DNA from: Rhodococcus wratislaviensis
GTDB taxonomy: Bacteria > Actinomycetota > Actinomycetes > Mycobacteriales > Mycobacteriaceae
NCBI RefSeq assembly: GCF_900455735.1
Contig: NZ_UAUI01000011.1
Location: forward strand, 744,001-808,000
DNA: 64,000 nucleotides
Direction: 5' to 3'
How positions within the stretch are numbered: position 1 is the first letter of the stretch; the number at the start of each line of letters is the position of its first letter. The position numbers and the translations under genes are program-made. Below the pieces are notes generated by a model. The model ran no database searches and was not told the DNA's origin. It was given only the letters and a program-made list of their open reading frames with translations. Positions 1-8,241 of this stretch are shown one piece after another.

Positions 1-1
1 G

Positions 2-163
2 ATCCTGCCCGCCGAACCCGACGACGACGGAAGGAACTGGATGACAATCGGCCCCACCGCCGTTCTGGTCGTTCCGGCCACCGGCTCCGATCCCGACAGT
101 TGGCTCTTCCGAGACCTCGCCGCAGCCAACCCGACACCTCATCAGAACGGATCATCCTCATGA
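2..163 (+). CDS. C-terminal end of an unidentified upstream gene (partial)
   Basis: An open frame enters from the left edge and ends with TGA at 161-163. About 53 residues are visible and I do not recognise the family. The tail is acidic at first (PAEPDDDGRNW), then has a hydrophobic stretch TAVLVVPATG, and ends in a polar NGSSS. The stop overlaps the ATG of the dioxygenase alpha subunit in an ATGA arrangement, which suggests translational coupling and membership of the same operon. An internal ATG at 41 would give a 40-residue protein, but the open frame upstream makes a truncated larger gene more likely. Confidence 0.5.
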   Translation: MLPAEPDDDGRNWMTIGPTAVLVVPATGSDPDSWLFRDLAAANPTPHQNGSSS

Positions 164-1473
164 CCGCAGAGCAATTCATCATCGACGACCGCGAGAACAA
201 CCTCTTCCGGGTCAACCGTGAAGCCTTCACCTCTGAAGACGTGTTGCAGCGCGAGCGAAAAGAGATCTTCGGCAAGACGTGGCTCTACGTCGGACACGAG
301 TCCGAAATTCCCGGCAAGAACGACTTCCAGACCCGGGACGTCGGCGGCCGGCCGGTGATCTTCAACCGCGACCGCCACGGTGACGTCCGGGTGCTGCTCA
401 ACACCTGCCTGCACCGCGGGTCCTCCGTCTGCCGGCACAGCTCCGGCAACGCCAAGATCTTCACCTGCTTCTACCACGGCTGGGCGTACCGGAATTCGGG
501 CGAGTTGGTCAACGTGCCCGGCAACGAGGACTACAAGAGCGAGCCGGCGGCCGTGTACAAGGGTCTGCAGTCCCCTGCACAGGTGGACTCCTACCGCGGG
601 CTCTACTTCGTGAACTTCGATCCCGACGCACCGGATCTGCTGACGTTCCTCGGTGAAGCCCGCTACTTCATCGATCTGGCAGCCGATCAGTCCCCCGAAG
701 GCGTCGCCATCCTGGAGGGAACGCACAAGTATTCGCTGAAGGCCAACTGGAAGCTCCTCGTCGAGAACAGCATCGACGGATACCACGCCAAGTCCGTCCA
801 CCACACCTACTTCGAGATGATGATGGAGCTCGGCGCCACACCCCCGATGCTCGGCAAGGACACCGTCAACGGTGTCGCGCCGGCCGGTATGGGCACCGAG
901 TTCCCGAACGGGCATGCCACACTGATGTATCCGGCCAACGGACTCCCGCTGGCGACCGACAGCGTCAAGCAGACCCTCGCCGGCCTTCGATCACAGGCCG
1001 AGCAGGCGTTCGGTGAGAACTACGCCAACGCGATGTTCGGTCTCGCACGAAACTCGGTGTTCTTTCCCAGCCTCATCCTGATCGACCTCAGCTTCGGACT
1101 GACGCTGCGCACGTTCTACCCGGTCAGCGCATCGGAAACCCTCGTCACCGGCTGGCAGATCATCCCCAAGGGCGTCGACGAGGAGTTCGTCAAATATCGC
1201 ATCAACAACGCGCTCACGTTCTGGGGACCGGCGGGGCTCGCAACCCCGGACGACGTCGAGGCGCTCGAGCAGGCCCAGAAGGGGTTCGGCGCACGCGGCG
1301 AAGTCGGCTGGTCCGACGTGTCGAAGGGAATGGGCAAGCCCGTCCCGGCGGCCAACGACGAACTGCAGATGCGGTCGTGGTGGCGAGAATGGAACAGGCG
1401 CATCACCGGAGAACAGCTCCCCACCGAGGGAACGTCCTTCGTCCCCTTCGACAAACAGGGTGTCGATGCCTGA
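160..1473 (+). CDS. Rieske aromatic-ring-hydroxylating dioxygenase, alpha subunit
   Basis: Large catalytic subunit (437 aa, usual for the family) of a Rieske non-haem iron oxygenase that would insert O2 into an aromatic ring to give a cis-dihydrodiol. The Rieske [2Fe-2S] ligands are clear: CLH at 83-85 and CFYH at 103-106, 17 residues apart. The mononuclear iron site is seen as NSIDGYHAKSVHH (His209, His214). The ATG at 160 was chosen over one 60 bases upstream because it overlaps the previous stop (ATGA) and starts at the usual family N-terminus. Beta subunit, Rieske ferredoxin and an SDR follow, so this is a four-gene dioxygenase operon without an adjacent reductase. Overall it reminds me of p-cumate dioxygenase-type alpha subunits, but the substrate cannot be read from sequence. 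Confidence 0.9.
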   Translation: MTAEQFIIDDRENNLFRVNREAFTSEDVLQRERKEIFGKTWLYVGHESEIPGKNDFQTRDVGGRPVIFNRDRHGDVRVLLNTCLHRGSSVCRHSSGNAKIFTCFYHGWAYRNSGELVNVPGNEDYKSEPAAVYKGLQSPAQVDSYRGLYFVNFDPDAPDLLTFLGEARYFIDLAADQSPEGVAILEGTHKYSLKANWKLLVENSIDGYHAKSVHHTYFEMMMELGATPPMLGKDTVNGVAPAGMGTEFPNGHATLMYPANGLPLATDSVKQTLAGLRSQAEQAFGENYANAMFGLARNSVFFPSLILIDLSFGLTLRTFYPVSASETLVTGWQIIPKGVDEEFVKYRINNALTFWGPAGLATPDDVEALEQAQKGFGARGEVGWSDVSKGMGKPVPAANDELQMRSWWREWNRRITGEQLPTEGTSFVPFDKQGVDA

Positions 1474-1533
1474 CCTCGCTGGATCACACCGCATCATCCA
1501 CAACGCAGCTCGTCATCGCAGAAGGACATCCCT

Positions 1534-2037
1534 ATGACTTCCGTATCGGAGACACCGTCCATCACCACTCGTAGCGCAGTCGAGGAGTTCCTCTTCCACG
1601 AAGCCGGCCTGATCGATCGATGGCGGCTCGAGGAGTGGCTCGATCTGTTCACACTCGATTGCACGTACGAGGTGCCCGCCACGGACCGTCCGGACGCAGA
1701 CCCCGGTCTCACCTGGTCGCTCATCAACGACGGTCGCACCATGCTCGAACAACGCGTGATCCGCCTCAAGAAGCCCGAAGCGCACGCCGAGTTTCCGCAC
1801 TCTCAGACGAGCCGGATCGTCGGCAACGTGCAGATTCTCGACGAAACCGACGAATCGATCTCCCTCACCGCAAATTTCATCATCAACCGGGCAAAGGCCG
1901 GCAAGTTCGACACGTACGTCGGCCGATACGAGTACGAGCTCGTCCCCCGGAACTCGTCGTTCCTGATCCGTCGAAAGCGTGCCGTTCTGGCTCACGACAT
2001 GCTCGATCCCCAGGGCAAGATCAGCTTCATCATCTGA
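1534..2037 (+). CDS. Ring-hydroxylating dioxygenase, beta subunit
   Basis: Small subunit (167 aa) of the Rieske dioxygenase, a cystatin-like (SnoaL/NTF2-fold) protein with a structural role in the alpha3beta3 assembly. Family features are the N-terminal segment EEFLFHEAGLIDRWRLEEWL, the central DGRTMLEQRVIRL, and a C-terminal RKRAVLAHDML. It starts 60 bases after the alpha stop with a GAAGGA ribosome site 8 bases before the ATG. No metal or catalytic residues are expected. Confidence 0.88.
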   Translation: MTSVSETPSITTRSAVEEFLFHEAGLIDRWRLEEWLDLFTLDCTYEVPATDRPDADPGLTWSLINDGRTMLEQRVIRLKKPEAHAEFPHSQTSRIVGNVQILDETDESISLTANFIINRAKAGKFDTYVGRYEYELVPRNSSFLIRRKRAVLAHDMLDPQGKISFII

Positions 2038-2067
2038 ACGCATCCGCGCTTTACGAGAGGGCCGACC

Positions 2068-2403
2068 ATGGCACCAGAAGTGTCCACCGAAGCACTGATC
2101 TTCGCGTGCAACGAGGACGATCTGACCGACGGTGAAAACCTCCGGTTGGACGCCGATGGCGGGATCGCCGTCTTTCGCGTCGACGGCGAGTTCTTCGCCA
2201 CGTCCGACTCCTGCAGTCACGAGAAGTGGTCGCTGGGCGAGGAGGGCGAGCTCGAGGGGCACGAGGTGCTCTGCACGCTCCACATGGCCCGGTTCGACGT
2301 CCGCACCGGGGCGCCCCTGTGCTTTCCCGCGGTTCTCGCACTGAAGAAGTACCGAACTGTCGTGACCGACGGCCGGGTGTACATAGCACCGAACGAAGAC
2401 TGA
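2068..2403 (+). CDS. Rieske-type ferredoxin of the dioxygenase
   Basis: A 111-residue Rieske ferredoxin that would carry electrons from a reductase to the dioxygenase alpha subunit. The [2Fe-2S] ligands are CSH at 49-51 and CTLH at 69-72, the arrangement of BphF/NdoA-type ferredoxins. The gene sits 30 bases after the beta subunit with a GAGAGG ribosome site. No ferredoxin reductase follows, so electrons must come from an unlinked reductase or the FAD reductase at 46.0-47.3 kb. Confidence 0.9.
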   Translation: MAPEVSTEALIFACNEDDLTDGENLRLDADGGIAVFRVDGEFFATSDSCSHEKWSLGEEGELEGHEVLCTLHMARFDVRTGAPLCFPAVLALKKYRTVVTDGRVYIAPNED

Positions 2404-2448
2404 ACGCTCTCGCGTGCAGCGCATTCCAGCGGAAGGTAATACCACAAC

Positions 2449-3231
2449 ATGAACAGGTTCAAAGGCCGGACCGTGGTTGTCACCGGGGCCGGCAGCGGCA
2501 TCGGCCGCGCCATCGCCGTGCGGCTGGCGGATGAGGGTGCCGATCTCGTTCTCGGAGACCTCAGTGCGGACGCCGTGGAGGCGGTCGCCGAACACCTTCG
2601 GCCCGGCAACGCGGCGTCGGTGACCACGGTCGTCGGAGACCTCTCGCAACGAGAGGATGCCGCCGACCTCATCCGGAGGACGGTCACCGAACGCGGTGCG
2701 ATAGACGTGCTGGTGAACTGCGCGGGCGGCGGCGTCATCCTTCCGACGTTCGACCACACCGAGGAAACATTGCGGGCCACCATCGACCGCAATCTCTGGA
2801 CCACCCTGTACACCACGCTCGAAGCACTACCCCACATGGTGGACGCCGGATACGGCCGGATCGTCCACATCGGAGCCGAATCCGTACGCAATGGTTTGTA
2901 CCGGCACGCGATCTACAACGCCGCGAAGGGTGGAGTTCATGCATTCGGAACCGGGCTCGCGCGGGAGTTCGCGGATTCCGGAATCACCGTGAACACGGTC
3001 GCTCCGGCATGGATCGAGACGCCGGAGGCCGCCGCCAAGTTGGCCTCCGCACCGCCCGAAGTGAAAGACGACATGGCGATATTCGGCGCCCAGATGCGCA
3101 CCCTCATCCCGATGGATCGCCCTGGAACGGTCGAAGAAGTAGCGGCCACAGTCGCCTTCGTCGCGTCCGAAGAAGCGTCCTACGTCACCGGTCAAGTGAT
3201 CAGCGTGAACGGTGGCAGCTCGATGCTGTGA
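2449..3231 (+). CDS. SDR-family dehydrogenase, probable cis-dihydrodiol dehydrogenase
   Basis: Classical short-chain dehydrogenase/reductase of 260 aa. It has the nucleotide-binding glycine motif TGAGSGIGRA near residue 10, NCAGGG for the NAG motif, and the active-site Tyr and Lys in YNAAKGG. The C-terminal SVNGG segment is typical. Its place as last gene of the dioxygenase operon suggests that it rearomatises the cis-diol made by the dioxygenase, but SDR specificity is not readable from the sequence. Related SDRs also act on hydroxyacyl-CoAs. Confidence 0.82.
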   Translation: MNRFKGRTVVVTGAGSGIGRAIAVRLADEGADLVLGDLSADAVEAVAEHLRPGNAASVTTVVGDLSQREDAADLIRRTVTERGAIDVLVNCAGGGVILPTFDHTEETLRATIDRNLWTTLYTTLEALPHMVDAGYGRIVHIGAESVRNGLYRHAIYNAAKGGVHAFGTGLAREFADSGITVNTVAPAWIETPEAAAKLASAPPEVKDDMAIFGAQMRTLIPMDRPGTVEEVAATVAFVASEEASYVTGQVISVNGGSSML

Positions 3232-3280
3232 CCACGGCGTTGCACACCCCGTCCTTGCCATCCGCTGGTTGGAAAGTTTA

Positions 3281-3291
3281 TGGTCAGTCCA
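3281..3291. promoter_or_regulatory. Candidate operator, GGWCNGWCC family, before the LLM oxidoreductase
   Basis: TGGTCAGTCCA lies 22 bases before the GTG start of the oxidoreductase at 3313. It is a quasi-palindrome of the type repeated in about ten intergenic regions of the window. It is the only member in the left third apart from the pair at 11.13 kb. No good -10 box is seen next to it, so it is weaker than the others. Confidence 0.45.
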
Positions 3292-3312
3292 TTCGCATGA
3301 GAGGAGATCAGC

Positions 3313-4233
3313 GTGTCGATCAGAGTGGGATTGTCGGTCACCGACGCACTCCTTGTGCCGAAACCCGCAGATCGGCGGCTTCTCCTCGATTCCGCGGCAG
3401 AGGCGGGGATCGACCACATCACCGTCGGTGACCACATCAGCTTCCACGGCGGTACCGGGTTCGACGGCATGGTGTCGGCGACGTCCGTGCTGTCGGCCCA
3501 CGACACGCTGTCGGTGATCATCGGTGTCTACCTGCTCGGTCTGCGGCATCCGATGCTCGCTGCGCGCCAGATAGCGACGCTGTCGCAGATCGCTCCCGGC
3601 CGGTTGGTCCTCGGCGCCGGTGTGGGCGGCGAGGACCGCTCCGAGATCTCGAACAGCGGGGTCGACCCCAGCACCCGCGGCCGTCGCCTCGACGAGACCC
3701 TCGACGTATTGCGCGCCGTCCTCACCGGCGAGGAGGTAACGCATCACGGCGAGTTCTTCACCCTCGACCGCGCGCGCATCCTGCCGATGCCTCAACCGCA
3801 GGTGCCGATCCTGATCGGTGGCCGCGGCGAATCCGCCATCCGACGCACCGCCCGGTACGGCGACGGCTGGCTCGGTATCTTCTGCACTCCGCGGCGCTTC
3901 GCCGAGACGCGAACCGCGATCCTCGACGCCGCAGCGAAGGAGAACCGCGCTCCGGATTCGTTCGGTGTCAACGTGTGGTGTGGCCTCGACACCGATGCCG
4001 CGGTCGCAGATCGTCTGGTCGGCGAGAAAATGCAGGCGCTGTACCAGTTACCGCGCGAGAAGTTCCGACATCTCGCACCCGCCGGCACCCCCGAGCAGGT
4101 GGCCGAGTGGCTGAACTCGTTCGTCGAGGCAGGCGCCGACAACATCACCCTGGTCCCGGCAACCACGTCGATGGAATCGGCCATCGAGCACACGGCCTCG
4201 GTCCGCGCGCTGCTCCTCGACCATCACCGCTGA
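3313..4233 (+). CDS. LLM-class (luciferase-like) flavin or F420 oxidoreductase
   Basis: TIM-barrel oxidoreductase of the bacterial-luciferase superfamily, 306 aa. Characteristic parts are VGDHISF near residue 35, the IATLSQIAPGRLVLGAGVGG strand-helix, RGRRLDETLDVLR, and PILIGGRGESAIRRTA. Members use FMN or F420 and act as monooxygenases or hydride-transfer enzymes; actinobacterial ones are often F420-dependent, but the cofactor cannot be settled here. The start is the GTG at 3313 with GAGGAG just upstream. It is separated from the dioxygenase operon by 81 bases and a candidate operator, so it may begin a new transcript shared with the PucR regulator. Confidence 0.82.
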   Translation: MSIRVGLSVTDALLVPKPADRRLLLDSAAEAGIDHITVGDHISFHGGTGFDGMVSATSVLSAHDTLSVIIGVYLLGLRHPMLAARQIATLSQIAPGRLVLGAGVGGEDRSEISNSGVDPSTRGRRLDETLDVLRAVLTGEEVTHHGEFFTLDRARILPMPQPQVPILIGGRGESAIRRTARYGDGWLGIFCTPRRFAETRTAILDAAAKENRAPDSFGVNVWCGLDTDAAVADRLVGEKMQALYQLPREKFRHLAPAGTPEQVAEWLNSFVEAGADNITLVPATTSMESAIEHTASVRALLLDHHR

Positions 4234-4238
4234 CGTCG

Positions 4239-5558
4239 ATGCCCACCTCCGACGAGCACAGCGGCCGTAAGCATCTGCCGCTCAGCATGTTCGACGAACT
4301 TCTCGACGACGCCGCCGTCGCGGTCGACTGCCTGTCCGCTATCGTCCGGGTCTGCTCCGAGGCCACCGGAAAGGCGGTGACCCTGTTCGATCGCAAGGGC
4401 CACATCGTTGCGTCCACCCGACCCGAGGCGGCCAGGCAGACCGCGTTCCCACCACTCGGCGACATCGTGGGCGGGCAGCCGGCCCCGACCGGCGCGGACC
4501 CCGTCCTCATCGCTGCCGAACTGGGCACCGGGTTGTCGCGGCGCAAGATCCTCAGCGCGATCGTCGAACGCGGTGAACACCTCGGATGGCTCGTCGTCGA
4601 CGAACAACCCACGCCGTTCGTTCCCACGGACGAGTACGTGACCCTCCGCTGCGCCCGTCGCATCGGGGCGCAGTTCCTCACTCAGCGTCGCATCACGCGG
4701 GTCGCCTGGAACGCCCGGTCGAATCTCGCCCGCCAACTCGTTCGCGGCTCCGGCGCCTGGGCCGATCTCGCGGCCGGTGCCGAATACCTCGGTGTGAACG
4801 TCCACGCCCACCGCGCCCTGGTGTATGTCCGCGAACCCGAGGGAGCGCCCGACGATCTGGACCGCACCCTCGCCGAGTACACCGAGCGGGCGCTCGGCCT
4901 GGAGGTGCTGTCGACGCGCGGGTCGGAGGGAATCCTCCTGCTCATCGAGGCGCCCGCGCATGCCGCATCGCCGACCGTCGTCCGGCGCATCACCGCGACC
5001 CTCGAGGCCGCGGTCACCGAACTGAGCCCGACGGGCGGGTTGATTGCCGGGGTGTCGTCCGTGTATGAACCCGATTCGTTCGTCCGCGCATATCGGGAGG
5101 CCCGGGAGGTCGTGCGCTGCATCGACCGTTTCACCGACGGAACCGGACACCGCGTTCTCGCCGTCGACGATCTGGGACCCGCCCGGCTGTTCCTGGCGAA
5201 CGGCGAGGTGTCGGCGATTCGGCACTTCATCGACGACATGCTCGGCCCCCTCCTCGACGACAATGTCGCGTCGGCCGAACTGATTCGCACACTGGCTGTC
5301 TGGTTCGAGGAGAATCGCGGCATGCGCCGCACCGCCACCAGGCTGGGCGTGCACGAGAACACGGTCCGTCTCCGGTTGTCGCGGGTGCACACCCTTACCG
5401 GTCTCGACGTCACCGGCGACGCGACCCATCAACTGAGCATCCACACCGCACTACTCGTCCTTCGGCTACGCGACCATCCGGCACTCCACGCCGAAAGTCG
5501 TTGCGCCGATGCGAAGGACGACACCGCGTCGCTCACCGACGAACGGAGAACCGCATGA
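4239..5558 (+). CDS. PucR-family transcriptional regulator
   Basis: A 439-residue regulator. The C-terminal helix-turn-helix is of the PucR (HTH_30) type: VWFEENRGMRRTATRLGVH followed by ENTVRLRLSRV. A GGDEF-like (CdaR) middle region precedes it, and the N-terminal third contains a sensor-like segment (VCSEATGKAVTLFDRKGHI). PucR proteins activate catabolic genes in response to pathway compounds. The ATG at 4239 is 5 bases after the previous stop, and the 3' end overlaps the next SDR in an ATGA, so oxidoreductase, regulator and SDR look co-transcribed. Likely target: this operon or the dioxygenase genes. Confidence 0.85.
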   Translation: MPTSDEHSGRKHLPLSMFDELLDDAAVAVDCLSAIVRVCSEATGKAVTLFDRKGHIVASTRPEAARQTAFPPLGDIVGGQPAPTGADPVLIAAELGTGLSRRKILSAIVERGEHLGWLVVDEQPTPFVPTDEYVTLRCARRIGAQFLTQRRITRVAWNARSNLARQLVRGSGAWADLAAGAEYLGVNVHAHRALVYVREPEGAPDDLDRTLAEYTERALGLEVLSTRGSEGILLLIEAPAHAASPTVVRRITATLEAAVTELSPTGGLIAGVSSVYEPDSFVRAYREAREVVRCIDRFTDGTGHRVLAVDDLGPARLFLANGEVSAIRHFIDDMLGPLLDDNVASAELIRTLAVWFEENRGMRRTATRLGVHENTVRLRLSRVHTLTGLDVTGDATHQLSIHTALLVLRLRDHPALHAESRCADAKDDTASLTDERRTA

Positions 5559-6265
5559 CCGACCCGCGCCGCCGCAAGGCCCTGGTGACCGGTGCCGCAC
5601 GCGAGGGCGGGATCGGCAAGGCCATCGTCGCCCGCCTCGAGGCCGACGGGATGGAGGTCGTCACTCTCGACCGTTCACCTGGCTGCACGTATCAGGCCGA
5701 CATGTCCGCCGACGAACTGCCGGCACTCGACGACATCGACGTCTACGTCGCGAACGCGGGGCTGACGACGATGTTCGGTGCCGCGCACAGCTTGTCGATC
5801 GACAAGTGGCGGAAGGATCTCGACGTCAATCTCACCGGGACCTTTCGAGTGCTCCAGCAGTGCCTGTCGGGAATGCGGGAACGGCGGTACGGGCGCGTCG
5901 TCGTCATCTCCAGTACCGCAGGCACGCAGGGCATGCCGGCCCAGGTCTCCTACAGCACCACGAAGGCCGGCCTGCTCGGTCTGGTCAAGACCGTTGCGGC
6001 CGAGAATGTCGCCCTGGGCATCACCGCCAACGCGGTCCTACCCGGAATGACCGCCAGTTCCGGCATTCTGTCCATGCCGCAGGACATCCAGGACGCGTGG
6101 CTCGCATCGATGCCCAACGGCTTCGTCGACCCGGCCGACATCGCGGACGCCGTCGCGTTCTTCGCCTCCCCTACGGCTCGCAGTGTCACCGGCCAGTTCC
6201 TCACCGTCGACGCCGGCGACGGACTGAACACCCGCACGGTCACGTCCTCGGTGGCACAGCGCTGA
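5555..6265 (+). CDS. SDR-family oxidoreductase
   Basis: Short-chain dehydrogenase, 236 aa. The cofactor motif is TGAAREGGIGKAI, the NAG motif is VANAG, and the catalytic pair is in YSTTKAG. The start ATG overlaps the PucR stop by ATGA, indicating translational coupling. The first beta-alpha unit has an extra-long loop (AAREGG), slightly unusual for the family. Substrate unknown; its tight linkage to the PucR regulator and the LLM oxidoreductase suggests a step in the same pathway. Confidence 0.82.
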   Translation: MTDPRRRKALVTGAAREGGIGKAIVARLEADGMEVVTLDRSPGCTYQADMSADELPALDDIDVYVANAGLTTMFGAAHSLSIDKWRKDLDVNLTGTFRVLQQCLSGMRERRYGRVVVISSTAGTQGMPAQVSYSTTKAGLLGLVKTVAAENVALGITANAVLPGMTASSGILSMPQDIQDAWLASMPNGFVDPADIADAVAFFASPTARSVTGQFLTVDAGDGLNTRTVTSSVAQR

Positions 6266-6281
6266 CGGCGCCCGCGCGCAC

Positions 6282-7067
6282 TCAGTTCACCAGCACGCCC
6301 CCGTCGACGGGGAGACTTACCCCGGTCAGGTACGCGGACGCGTCGCCCGCCAGGAACACCACGACCGCGGCGATGTCTTCGGGATCGCCGATGCGTCCGA
6401 GGGGAATCTTGGCATCGATGATCTTACGTTTGTAGTTCTCGCTGTAGTGCGCGGTCGCCTCCGACGGAAAGACCCCCGGCAGAATGGCATTGACGCGTAT
6501 TCCACTCGGCCCGAGTTGCGCAGCGAGGTCGCGGGTCAGGCCGAGGACGGCCGCCTTGCTCGCGCTGTATGCGGCGGCGGGCATCTTCGCGGTCGTGAGA
6601 GCCATGACGCTGGAGACGTTCACGATCGAACTGCCCGCCCCCATCACCCGCGCGCACGCCTGGATCATCCAGTAGGAGCCGTGCAGGTTTACATCGACGA
6701 CGGACCGGAAGTGGTCGGGCGAATCCTGCGTCACGTGGTGGTACTCGCCGCCGGTGCCCGCATTGTTGACGAGGACGTCCACCTTCCCGAATGCGTCGAT
6801 GGCGGCATCGACGAGCCGATTGCACTGATCCACCTGCGTCACATCGGTCTCCACCGCCACCGCGCGGGGGTTGTATTGCCGCACCAACTCCGCGGTCGCG
6901 GCCAGTTTGTCGCCGCGCCGGGCGCCTAGGACGACGTCCGCGCCCGCCTGCGCCAGCGCGAATGCGTAGGCCACGCCGAGTCCGGAGGATGCTCCCGTCA
7001 CGATCGCCACCTTCCCGCGCAAGGAGAATCGCTCCAGCATGTTTCGGTCATCGGCGGTATTCGACAT
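6282..7067 (-). CDS. SDR-family oxidoreductase
   Basis: Short-chain dehydrogenase of 261 aa, convergent with the preceding SDR (16 bases apart). Motifs: TGASSGLGVAYA, NNAGTGG, catalytic YSASKAA, and the C-terminal SLPVDGG. The ATG at 7067 is preferred because AGAGG stands 5-6 bases before it; the frame is open slightly further from a TTG. It is divergent from the kinase gene at 7191. Substrate not determinable; hydroxyacyl-CoA or sterol/terpenoid alcohol oxidation are both common in this subgroup. Confidence 0.82.
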   Translation of the reverse strand: MSNTADDRNMLERFSLRGKVAIVTGASSGLGVAYAFALAQAGADVVLGARRGDKLAATAELVRQYNPRAVAVETDVTQVDQCNRLVDAAIDAFGKVDVLVNNAGTGGEYHHVTQDSPDHFRSVVDVNLHGSYWMIQACARVMGAGSSIVNVSSVMALTTAKMPAAAYSASKAAVLGLTRDLAAQLGPSGIRVNAILPGVFPSEATAHYSENYKRKIIDAKIPLGRIGDPEDIAAVVVFLAGDASAYLTGVSLPVDGGVLVN

Positions 7068-7190
7068 AGGCAACCTCTATCACGCAGTCGGGCGGCAGCC
7101 GAAGCATCGAATGGAACGCCACTGTGGGTTTCTTCAGCGGCAATCGCTTCCGTGTTTGCGGTGTCGGCATACCGGCCCGATCGTGGACTC

Positions 7191-8231
7191 GTGACGGAAC
7201 TCGACGTGAACACTCTGACCACACGGGCCACCGAGGCGGCCGATCGCCGGTGGCCGGGAGCCGTGGTGTCCGCACCCTCGGCGCTACCGGGTGGGGTGTC
7301 GAGCCTGACGTACCGGGCCACGCTGACGCGACCGGGCCTGCCCGACAGCGAGATAGTCCTCAAGATGGCTCCGCCCGGGCTGGAACCGGTCCGCAACCGG
7401 GACGTGCTCCGCCAGGCACGCATCATCCGTCTCCTCGACGGCGCACCCGGCGTCCGCGTTCCGTCGATCCTCTTCGACGAGGACGGAACGGCCGAACGAC
7501 CGCCGCTCTTCGCCATGACTCTCGTCGACGGACAGTCCTACGAGCCGCTGCTCGATGTCGCCGACTCCCCGCCCTCGCCCGGCGCAGTCACCGCCCGCGC
7601 CCGTGCGGCCGCCCGCATGCTCGGCCGCATGCAGAACCTCGATCCCGTCGCGCTCGGAGTCGGCGACGAACCCGTCGTCACGGTGCAGGAGGAACTCGGG
7701 CGGTGGCAGCGACTCCTCGACACCGTCGACGACGACATCGCACCCCGGCACGCCGAACTCCATGCCGCCCTCGCCGAACGGGTCCCGGCACCGGTCGCAC
7801 CCACCCTGCTGCACGGCGACTACCGACTCGCGAACATGCTGTTCTCCGGCAAAGACCTCGCGGCGATCATCGACTGGGAGATCTGGTCCGTCGGCGATCC
7901 CCGCACCGATCTGGCGTGGTTGCTGATGCACACCGACCCGGCGCACCGGTTCCGGCGGTCCCGCCCGGCCGCCGATGTCGCGGCCGGCACCGGCATGCCG
8001 TCCCGCGGAGAACTACTGGCCGCCTACCGCGCCGAGCGTGACGTTCCGATTGCCGACCTCGACTGGTTCCTGGCCTATGGCCACTACAAGACGGCGTCGA
8101 CGATGTCGGTCTTCGTCAAGCGCAACCGGAGGCGGTCCGACCCGGAGCCCGGCCTGGTCGTCGCCGCGGAAAGCCTCGCCGAGGTCGTCGAACGTGGGCT
8201 GGCCGTCCTCGGCGCCCCGGCGGTTCCCTGA
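7191..8231 (+). CDS. Aminoglycoside-phosphotransferase-like kinase (APH family)
   Basis: Protein-kinase-fold phosphotransferase, about 346 aa. The catalytic loop HGDYRLANML and the metal-binding IIDWE motif are intact, so it should be active. Proteins of this family next to acyl-CoA genes resemble the kinase domain of ACAD10/11 and bacterial LvaA, which phosphorylate 4-hydroxyacyl-CoAs so that a partner dehydrogenase can eliminate phosphate. Here a MaoC protein, an acyl-CoA dehydrogenase and a crotonase-rich region are close by. The start is uncertain: GTG at 7191 gives MTELDVNTL, and the frame is open back to 7152. Antibiotic resistance is an unlikely role. Confidence 0.75.
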   Translation: MTELDVNTLTTRATEAADRRWPGAVVSAPSALPGGVSSLTYRATLTRPGLPDSEIVLKMAPPGLEPVRNRDVLRQARIIRLLDGAPGVRVPSILFDEDGTAERPPLFAMTLVDGQSYEPLLDVADSPPSPGAVTARARAAARMLGRMQNLDPVALGVGDEPVVTVQEELGRWQRLLDTVDDDIAPRHAELHAALAERVPAPVAPTLLHGDYRLANMLFSGKDLAAIIDWEIWSVGDPRTDLAWLLMHTDPAHRFRRSRPAADVAAGTGMPSRGELLAAYRAERDVPIADLDWFLAYGHYKTASTMSVFVKRNRRRSDPEPGLVVAAESLAEVVERGLAVLGAPAVP

Positions 8232-8241
8232 GTCTGTGCCG

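Noticed and set aside
1..2403. Naming the Rieske dioxygenase as p-cumate dioxygenase
   Set aside because: The general likeness is there, but substrate range in this family cannot be read by eye and no cmt ring-cleavage gene is in the window.
7191..8231. Aminoglycoside resistance
   Set aside because: The APH fold is shared by many kinases, and the surroundings are acyl-CoA metabolism with no resistance or mobile elements.
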